Shown one piece after another: positions 5,445 to 10,428 of a stretch of 10,428 bases of DNA. A program made the translations under genes and the position numbers. The notes beneath the pieces were generated by a model, which worked only from the letters and a program-made list of their open reading frames with translations, had not been told where the DNA came from and did not search any database. Each line of letters starts with the position of its first letter. Position 1 is the stretch's first letter. This DNA is from an uncultured beta proteobacterium (lineage in GTDB: Bacteria; Pseudomonadota; Gammaproteobacteria; Burkholderiales; SG8-39). The DNA is taken from assembly GCA_902826155.1 (NCBI GenBank), contig CADEDU010000059.1, positions 1 through 10,428 of the forward strand, written 5' to 3'.

Positions 5445-6440
5445 ATGATCGATGCGTTCGGTTCGAAGCGTAGGCGTGTCGTCGCCTGTGGCGCGCTGGC
5501 TCTATTGGGTTGCGCCGGCGCATCGGCGCAGGAGTATCCGAACCGGCCGATCACGATGATCATTCCGTACGCGGCGGGCGGCCCGGGCGATCAGATCGGT
5601 CGCGTGATCTACAACGAGATGGCGCAGCGTCTCGGTCAGCAAGTGGTGCTGGAGATGAAGCCCGGTGCAGGCGGCAATATCGGCGCCGAACTGGTCGCCA
5701 AGACCGCCAAGCCCGACGGCTACACCATTCTCAAGACGGCCACGAGCCTCGCCAGCAATCCGGTCCTGCAGAAGAAGTTCCCGTTCGATGTCCTGAACGA
5801 TCTGGTACCGGTCGGCGGCGTGAACGTCATTCCGATGAGCGTGGTGGTCAACAACAACGTGCCGGCGAAAGACTTGAAGGAATTCGTCGCCTGGGCGAAA
5901 AAGAAAGACAAGGGCGCCGGCGTGACGTTCGGCTCGGCCGGACCGGGCACTACCACGCATCTGGCCGGCGTGCTGTTCGGCGAGGTGGCGGGCATCGAAG
6001 TGACGCACGTGCCATTCAAGGGTGTGGCGCCGGCACAGGTGGCGCTGCTGGGCGGGCAGCTCGAAGCGATGTTCGATTTCGTGAGCTCGGTGACCCCGCA
6101 CGTGAAGGCGGGCAAGATGCGCGGCCTCGCGGTCTCCGCAAACGTGCGCTTGCCAAGTCTGCCCGACGTGCCCACCGCTGCCGAGCAAGGCCTGGCGCGC
6201 TACGACCTGATGGGCTGGTTCGGCGTCTTCGCGCCGCGCGGGACACCGCCTGCAGTGGTCGCCAAGCTCAACGATGCCATCAATTTCGCACTCAACCATC
6301 CGGACGTGAAGAAGCGCTTCGCCGATCGCGGCGAGATTACGCTGCCGGGCACGCCGGAGCAGTTCGGCGCGTACTTCCGTGGCCAGATCGATCTGTGGCG
6401 CAAGCTGATGGCCTCGGGACGGTTGGAACAGATCGACTAG
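5445..6440 (+). CDS. Bug-type periplasmic solute-binding protein (TTT transporter receptor)
   Basis: The 331-residue product is a Bug receptor, the periplasmic binding component of tripartite tricarboxylate transporters; these bind small carboxylates and similar anions. Residues 1-28 form a signal peptide (KRRR, hydrophobic stretch, ASA cut before Q29). LLGC at 20-23 loosely resembles a lipobox, so a lipoprotein is a lesser alternative. The mature part starts EYPNRPITMIIPYAAGG, the usual Bug opening, with the ligand loop AAGGPGDQIGR; PGAGGNIGAELVAK and PDGYTIL follow, then FGSAGPGTTTHLAG and HVPFKG, all family blocks. No TctA/TctB membrane genes are in the window, which is common for the many orphan Bug genes of Bordetella-like bacteria. 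It is first in an operon with UbiX (18 nt apart), so its ligand is probably a substrate of the UbiD/UbiX or amidohydrolase chemistry. Ligand is unknown. Confidence 0.93.
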   Translation: MIDAFGSKRRRVVACGALALLGCAGASAQEYPNRPITMIIPYAAGGPGDQIGRVIYNEMAQRLGQQVVLEMKPGAGGNIGAELVAKTAKPDGYTILKTATSLASNPVLQKKFPFDVLNDLVPVGGVNVIPMSVVVNNNVPAKDLKEFVAWAKKKDKGAGVTFGSAGPGTTTHLAGVLFGEVAGIEVTHVPFKGVAPAQVALLGGQLEAMFDFVSSVTPHVKAGKMRGLAVSANVRLPSLPDVPTAAEQGLARYDLMGWFGVFAPRGTPPAVVAKLNDAINFALNHPDVKKRFADRGEITLPGTPEQFGAYFRGQIDLWRKLMASGRLEQID

Positions 6441-6458
6441 CCGCGCATCCACCGGGCA

Positions 6459-7058
6459 ATGAAAAGACTCGTCATCGGCATCACCGGCGCCTCGGGCGTC
6501 ATCTACGGCATCCGCGCGCTCGAGCTGCTGCGCGCGGCGGGTGGGGTTGAAACACATCTGGTGCTATCGCCCTCGGCGGCGCGCACCATCGCCGAGGAAA
6601 CCGACTACACCACCGCGCAGGTCAAGGCCCTGGCCGATCAGTTGCACAGCTATCGCGACATCGGCGCATCGGTGTCGAGCGGCTCGTTCAAGACCGAAGG
6701 CATGTTGATCGCGCCGTGTTCGGTGAAGACGCTCTCGGGTATCGCCAATTGCTTCGACGACGATCTGGTCGTGCGGGCGGCCGATGTGCAGCTCAAGGAG
6801 CGCCGCCGCGTCGTGCTGCTGTTTCGCGAGACGCCATTGCATGCCGGCCATATCGCGCTGATGGAGCAGGCCACGCGCAACGGCGCGATCGTCATGCCGC
6901 CGGTGCCGGCGTTCTATCATCGCCCGCGCTCGCTCGACGACGTGGTGAATCAGACGGTGGGGCGTGCGCTCGATCTGTTCGGCATCGATCCGGGCATCGT
7001 CAAGCGCTGGCAAGGTACCGATGCGGCCAAGCTGCGCGAGCGCCGGACTGAGGATTGA
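6459..7058 (+). CDS. ubiX: UbiX flavin prenyltransferase
   Basis: The 199-residue product joins a dimethylallyl group to reduced FMN to give prenylated FMN, the cofactor of UbiD decarboxylases. Features: GITGASG (7-13) with S12 in the phosphate-binding loop, SSGSFKTEGM (73-82), APCSVKTLSGIA (85-96), RAADVQLKERR (106-116), FRETPLH (122-128) and PPVPAFYHRP (147-156). R106, K113, R123, E124, Y153 and R169 line up with Pseudomonas aeruginosa UbiX R122, K129, R139, E140, Y169 and R185 (numbering recalled) at a constant offset of 16, so the active site looks intact. The protein is shorter than that UbiX because a mid-protein loop is missing, as in other catabolic UbiX paralogues. The start at 6459 is 18 nt after the Bug stop; its RBS is poor. 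The stop overlaps the leader of the amidohydrolase gene. It probably serves the UbiD at 609; the genome may hold another ubiX for ubiquinone. Confidence 0.95.
   Translation: MKRLVIGITGASGVIYGIRALELLRAAGGVETHLVLSPSAARTIAEETDYTTAQVKALADQLHSYRDIGASVSSGSFKTEGMLIAPCSVKTLSGIANCFDDDLVVRAADVQLKERRRVVLLFRETPLHAGHIALMEQATRNGAIVMPPVPAFYHRPRSLDDVVNQTVGRALDLFGIDPGIVKRWQGTDAAKLRERRTED
7050..7054 (+). promoter_or_regulatory. Ribosome-binding site deciding the amidohydrolase start
   Basis: GAGGA at the 3' end of ubiX lies 9 nt before ATG 7064. It is immediately next to the alternative TTG at 7055, too close to serve it, so ATG 7064 is preferred. Confidence 0.55.
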
Positions 7059-7063
7059 CGTCG

Positions 7064-8473
7064 ATGGCCGCAACTGCTCAACAAGCCGATCTCATCCTGC
7101 GCAATATCGACTGGCTCATCACGGTCGATGCGCGCCGACGCGTCGTGCGCGACGCCGCCATCGCGATCAAGGCTGGCACGATCGTCGCCATCGACAAGAC
7201 CGCGGCGATCGATGCCGCGTGGCGCGCCGATCGCGTGATCGACGGCAAGGACTCGGTCGTCACCCCCGGCTTCACCGACAACCACCTTCACGCCTCGTTT
7301 CAGATGTCGCGCGGACTGGCCGACGAAGCCAACGCGCAGTCGTTCCTGTTCGATCACATGTATCCGTACGAAGCGGCGAACACCGAGGAAGACGTGTTCG
7401 TCAGCGCTTCGCTCGCGGCGATCGAACTGCTGCGCCACGGCGTGACCTGCTTCATCGATCCGGGCAACTACCACGCCGACGCCACGATCCGCGCCGTCAT
7501 GGCCACCGGCATGCGCATGGTCACCGCGACCAGCTGCTTCGACAAGACCAAGTCGGTGATGGGTCTGCTGCCCGCGAGCATGATCGAGTCGACCGAGCAT
7601 TGCCTAGCCAAGACCGAGGCGCTGTTCGACAAGTACGCGGGCAAGTATCCGGGCAAGCTGCGGGTGAGCGCGTCGTTCCGTGGCATGAACAACGCCTCAG
7701 ACGAACTGATCACCGGTCTCAAGGCAATCGCCGATCGACACGGCGCACTGTTGCAGACGCATGCGTGCTTCTCGTATTCGACGCACGACTCCAGCGTGGC
7801 GGGGTCGGGCAAGCCCGAGATCGAGCGCCTGGAATCGCTCGGCGTGCTCGATGAGCGCATGCTGTTGGTGCACGGCGGCTGGCTCGAACCGCACGAGGTG
7901 GCGATCCTCGTCAGGCGCAAGCCGACGATCGTGTGCAGCCCGTCGTCGTCGATCCACAACGGCTACGGCAACCTCGCTGTCGGCCTGCATCCGGAGCTGA
8001 TGGCGCTTGGCGTGAACGTGAGCCTGGGTTCCGATCACGCCTGCTCGGGCGTGGTCGACATGGTGCAGGAGATGCGCTACGCCGCGTGCGGCTACAAGGA
8101 AATCCGCGTCAACCCGCGCGTGATGCCGCCGGAGCACGCGGTGGAGATGGCCACGCTCAACGGTGCACGCGGGGCCGGCATGGCCGATCGCATCGGTTCG
8201 ATCGAGCTCGGCAAGGAGGCCGATCTGGTGATGTTCGACACCACCGCGAGCGAGTGGCAGCCGCTCTACAACCCGGTGTCGAACCTCGTCTATGGCGCGA
8301 GCGGCAACTCGGTGAAGCACGTGTTCGTCGCGGGCGAGCAGGTGGTGCGCGACGGCCGGGTGGTGAGCATCGATCAGGACGCGATCATGCGCGAGGTGCG
8401 CAACACCGCGGCACGCATCGCGGCGCGACTGGACATGAAGAAGATCGTCAAGCTGCAGTGGCCGGTGGAGTAG
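7064..8473 (+). CDS. Metal-dependent amidohydrolase of the AtzA/TrzA/SsnA type
   Basis: The 469-residue product has the amidohydrolase TIM-barrel plus beta-sandwich layout. LILRNIDWLITVD at the N-terminus and GKEADLVMFD near the C-terminus are the two sandwich parts. Metal and catalytic residues visible: H74 and H76 in GFTDNHLH, H233 in LLQTHACFS, H270 in MLLVHGGW, and D324 in LGSDHACSG. This is the mononuclear-zinc pattern of cytosine/guanine/chlorotriazine deaminases and related hydrolases, which hydrolyse C-N or C-Cl bonds on N-heterocycles. The Glu usually found two or more residues after the third metal His (H-x-x-E) is not present here (HACFSY), so the reaction may differ from a classical deaminase. 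The stop of ubiX lies 5 nt before the ATG, so the two are almost certainly co-transcribed. A cytoplasmic role after decarboxylation or uptake is likely; substrate is unknown. A TTG at 7055 is an alternative start. Confidence 0.9.
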   Translation: MAATAQQADLILRNIDWLITVDARRRVVRDAAIAIKAGTIVAIDKTAAIDAAWRADRVIDGKDSVVTPGFTDNHLHASFQMSRGLADEANAQSFLFDHMYPYEAANTEEDVFVSASLAAIELLRHGVTCFIDPGNYHADATIRAVMATGMRMVTATSCFDKTKSVMGLLPASMIESTEHCLAKTEALFDKYAGKYPGKLRVSASFRGMNNASDELITGLKAIADRHGALLQTHACFSYSTHDSSVAGSGKPEIERLESLGVLDERMLLVHGGWLEPHEVAILVRRKPTIVCSPSSSIHNGYGNLAVGLHPELMALGVNVSLGSDHACSGVVDMVQEMRYAACGYKEIRVNPRVMPPEHAVEMATLNGARGAGMADRIGSIELGKEADLVMFDTTASEWQPLYNPVSNLVYGASGNSVKHVFVAGEQVVRDGRVVSIDQDAIMREVRNTAARIAARLDMKKIVKLQWPVE

Positions 8474-8499
8474 GGCGGCCGCGTGGAGCCGTGGTGGCG

Positions 8500-8539
8500 G
8501 CGCACCGACCGGGCAGTGGGCGCACCGACCCGGACGATG
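8500..8539. repeat. 20-bp direct repeat in the convergent intergenic gap
   Basis: GCGCACCGACC occurs at 8500-8510 and again at 8520-8530, and the flanking bases are partly alike, giving two imperfect 20-nt units. They lie in the 81-nt gap between the converging amidohydrolase and Bug genes. No T-run hairpin terminator was seen in this gap. Function, if any, is unknown. Confidence 0.45.
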
Positions 8540-8554
8540 ACCGCCGCAGAGCTA

Positions 8555-9511
8555 TCAATCGACGCTCAGCTGCGCCTGCCGGATGAGGCGCGTCCACTTT
8601 TCGATGTCGCGCTTCACCAGCGATTCGGCTTCGCCCGGTGAGAGCTTCAGCACGCGCGCACCGCTCTTCTGGAACCGCCCGACCACGTCGGGATGTTCGA
8701 GCGCCTTGTTGAACGCGGCGCGCAGCCGTTCGAGTGCGGCCGGTGGCGTCTTCGCCGGGGCGAAATAACCGAACCAGCTCTCGATGTCGAAATCGACGAC
8801 GCCGGTTTCGACGACCGTCGGCAGCGCCGGATGCACGGGCTGGCGCTCGCGCGACGACACCGCGAACGCCTTGACCGATCCCGAATCGACATGCACCCGT
8901 GCGGTGGAGGTGTTGTCGAAGAACAGATCGACGCGGCCGGCGAGCAGATCCTGATATGCGGCCTGCGCGCCCTTGTACGGAATGTGCACCATGCGCAGTC
9001 CCGCCAGATGCGCGAACACCGCACTCGCGACGTGCTGACCGGTGCCGTTGCCGCCGGATGCGTAGGTGAGTTTGTCGGGGTTTGCGCGTGCATATTCGAC
9101 CAGTTCGCGCAGTGTGCTCTGCGCGAAGTCCTTGCGTGCGATCAAGGTGTAGCTGAACGCCGTGGCCAGTCCGACCGGCGTGAAGTCGCGCAACGGATCG
9201 TAGGGCAGTGAGCGATACAGGCCGGGGTTGAGCGCGAGATTCGGCGTACCCGCCACGAGCAAGGTGTAGCCGTCGGCCGGCGCCTTCGCGGCGAGTTCGG
9301 TGCCGACCAGGGTTCCCGCGCCGGGGCGATTCTCGACCACGACGGTCTGGCCGAGCGTCTCGGGCATCTTCTCGGCGATGACGCGCGCGACCAGATCGAA
9401 GCCGCCACCGGGTGGTGACGGGGCAATCACGCGAACGGGCCGCGTTGGAAACTCCTGCGCGAAGGACGAAGCGGCGATCAGCGTGCAGACGAGCAGGACG
9501 ACTGATTTCAT
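8555..9511 (-). CDS. Second Bug-type periplasmic solute-binding protein
   Basis: The 318-residue product is another TTT receptor, of different sequence from the one at 5445. A short signal peptide spans residues 1-18 (MKSVVLL, hydrophobic core, cut at SFA before Q19). The mature protein opens EFPTRPVRVIAPSPPGGG with FDLVAR, then NRPGAGTLVGTELAAK, PADGYTLL, ASGGNGTGQH and HIPYKG, in usual Bug order. The start at 9511 is chosen because the signal peptide begins there; the frame is open to 9607 but the extra 32 residues are charged and not signal-like. The ATG overlaps the stop of the LLM oxidoreductase gene as ATGA (9508-9511), so translation is probably coupled; its own RBS is weak. Its ligand is probably the substrate of that oxidoreductase, but it is unknown. 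The gene converges on the amidohydrolase gene. Confidence 0.92.
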   Translation of the reverse strand: MKSVVLLVCTLIAASSFAQEFPTRPVRVIAPSPPGGGFDLVARVIAEKMPETLGQTVVVENRPGAGTLVGTELAAKAPADGYTLLVAGTPNLALNPGLYRSLPYDPLRDFTPVGLATAFSYTLIARKDFAQSTLRELVEYARANPDKLTYASGGNGTGQHVASAVFAHLAGLRMVHIPYKGAQAAYQDLLAGRVDLFFDNTSTARVHVDSGSVKAFAVSSRERQPVHPALPTVVETGVVDFDIESWFGYFAPAKTPPAALERLRAAFNKALEHPDVVGRFQKSGARVLKLSPGEAESLVKRDIEKWTRLIRQAQLSVD

Positions 9512-10428
9512 GGTCGGTATCTTGGTGCGACGAGTTTCTCGGCCAGCGATTGCATCACATCGAGCGATTCGCTCGTGCTCGATCGGACGAAATTGAATAC
9601 GCAGCATTTGAGGCCCGCCCGCTCCAGCTCGCCGATATCGTCGACCACAGCATTGATGCCGCCGCTCAGCAGTCGCCGCGTTGTGCCCTGCGTCGGCTCC
9701 TCATGGTTCCACATCGCCCAGTACGCAAGGTCGATACCTGCCGGATCGCGGCCGGCGCGTTCGGCCTCGGCGCGTAACCGCGCAACCGCGTCGCGATAGC
9801 GATCGATCGAATCGAGCGGATGGTCCGGATTGCTTCCCACCGGATACCAGCCATCGCCGATTCGCGCGGCCCTGCGCAACGCCGCGGGGCCTTCGCCGCC
9901 GATCCACAGCGGCGGATGCGGTTTCTGCACCGGCTTGGGCAGGAAGCTGATGTCGGCGAACTTCGCGTACGCGCCATCGTGGCGCGGACTCTCTTCGGTC
10001 CAGAGTTTCTTGAAGATGGCCAGGTACTCGTCGGTCACCTTGCCGCGTTCGGCGAATGGCGGCGCGCCGATCGCAGCGAATTCCTCGGCCATCCAGCCGG
10101 CGCCGCAGCCCACCGTCACGCGTCCGCTGCTCAGCACATCGATCGTCGCGAGCATCTTCGCGGCGAGCACGGGCGGCCGATGCGGCAGCACCATCACCGA
10201 GGTGAGCATCCGGATCGAACGCGTTGCGCCGGCGAGATAGGCCATCGTCGCGAGCGGCTCGAAGCAGTTGCCGTATTCGGCCTGCCCCATCTTGCGCGCG
10301 CCATATGGGTAGGGTGTGGCGATGCTGGTGGGGATGACGATGTGATCGGGGATCGCGACGTAGTCGAAGCCAAGCGCCTCACCGCGTTGGGTGAGCGCGA
10401 CGATCGTCGCAGGATCGGCCAGCGGGCC
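9508..10428 (-). CDS. LLM-class flavin/F420-dependent oxidoreductase (5' end cut by window)
   Basis: The frame is open to the last base of the window, so the N-terminus lies beyond it; 306 residues are visible, and the Met at 10290 is internal. The protein belongs to the luciferase-like monooxygenase superfamily. Features in order: LGFDYVAIPDHIVIP near the visible start, ATRSIRMLTSVMVLPHRPP, LSSGRVTVGCGAGWMAEEF (visible residues about 99-117), KPHPPLWIGGEGPAALRR (about 169-186) and a C-terminal INAVVDDIGELERAG helix region. These enzymes bind FMN or F420 and oxidise or reduce small organics in the cytoplasm. Such sequences are often auto-named F420-dependent, but most Betaproteobacteria lack F420, so FMN is a reasonable alternative. 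It overlaps the downstream Bug gene by ATGA and forms a pair with it, suggesting catabolism of a captured solute. Only a few residues are likely missing at the N-terminus. Confidence 0.9.
   Translation of the reverse strand, partial: GPLADPATIVALTQRGEALGFDYVAIPDHIVIPTSIATPYPYGARKMGQAEYGNCFEPLATMAYLAGATRSIRMLTSVMVLPHRPPVLAAKMLATIDVLSSGRVTVGCGAGWMAEEFAAIGAPPFAERGKVTDEYLAIFKKLWTEESPRHDGAYAKFADISFLPKPVQKPHPPLWIGGEGPAALRRAARIGDGWYPVGSNPDHPLDSIDRYRDAVARLRAEAERAGRDPAGIDLAYWAMWNHEEPTQGTTRRLLSGGINAVVDDIGELERAGLKCCVFNFVRSSTSESLDVMQSLAEKLVAPRYRP

Noticed and set aside
5347..5523. N-terminal extension of the kinase-HAD frame into the Bug gene
   Set aside because: The extra 59 residues show no homology, would overlap the divergent Bug gene, and a good ATG with RBS lies at 5346.
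4616..5563. 315-codon minus-strand frame over the kinase-HAD gene
   Set aside because: Arg-rich shifted frame of the real gene, with no domain.
9512..9607. N-terminal extension of the second Bug protein
   Set aside because: It is charged and would bury the signal peptide, which starts properly at 9511.

Overview
The window is GC-rich, densely packed bacterial DNA. Two Bug-type (tripartite tricarboxylate transporter, TTT) solute-binding proteins, an AroY/UbiD-type decarboxylase and overall gene style point to a betaproteobacterium, most likely Burkholderiales. This placement is inferred from gene content only. No rRNA, tRNA, CRISPR array, insertion sequence or phage gene is visible.

Layout. 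The plus strand carries the C-terminal end of an Orn/Lys/Arg decarboxylase (1-554), a UbiD-family decarboxylase of the AroY-C/gallate decarboxylase type (609-2177), a hairpin, a small FMN-split-barrel protein of the YhbP/UPF0306 type (2247-2711), a PuuD-like class I glutamine-amidotransferase hydrolase (2758-3507), an 18/36-bp tandem repeat that includes that gene's stop codon (3494-3565), and a two-domain NIPSNAP protein (3575-4291). A minus-strand gene follows (4309-5346), fusing an archaeal-type CTP-dependent riboflavin kinase domain (DUF120/RibK) to a HAD phosphatase. From the intergenic region next to it a plus-strand operon runs the other way: Bug receptor (5445-6440), UbiX flavin prenyltransferase (6459-7058) and an AtzA/TrzA-type amidohydrolase (7064-8473). 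Converging on it is a minus-strand pair: a luciferase-like (LLM) flavin/F420 oxidoreductase, cut by the window end (9508-10428), overlapping by ATGA a second Bug receptor (8555-9511).

How the genes may work together. UbiX prenylates FMN to prenylated FMN (prFMN), the cofactor of UbiD decarboxylases, so the UbiD at 609 and UbiX at 6459 form a probable enzyme/cofactor pair. The Bug receptors suggest capture of small carboxylates, the amidohydrolase ring or side-chain hydrolysis, and the LLM enzyme an oxidation or reduction. Together they look like a catabolic island for an aromatic or heteroaromatic carboxylate. The substrate cannot be read from the sequence.

Most novel point. The riboflavin kinase-HAD fusion lies divergently next to the UbiX operon. 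A kinase domain that could make FMN, beside the enzyme that consumes FMN to build prFMN, suggests a dedicated cofactor-supply protein. The HAD half could act on the other UbiX substrate (DMAPP to DMAP) or on a flavin phosphate. This is inference from domain similarity and position.
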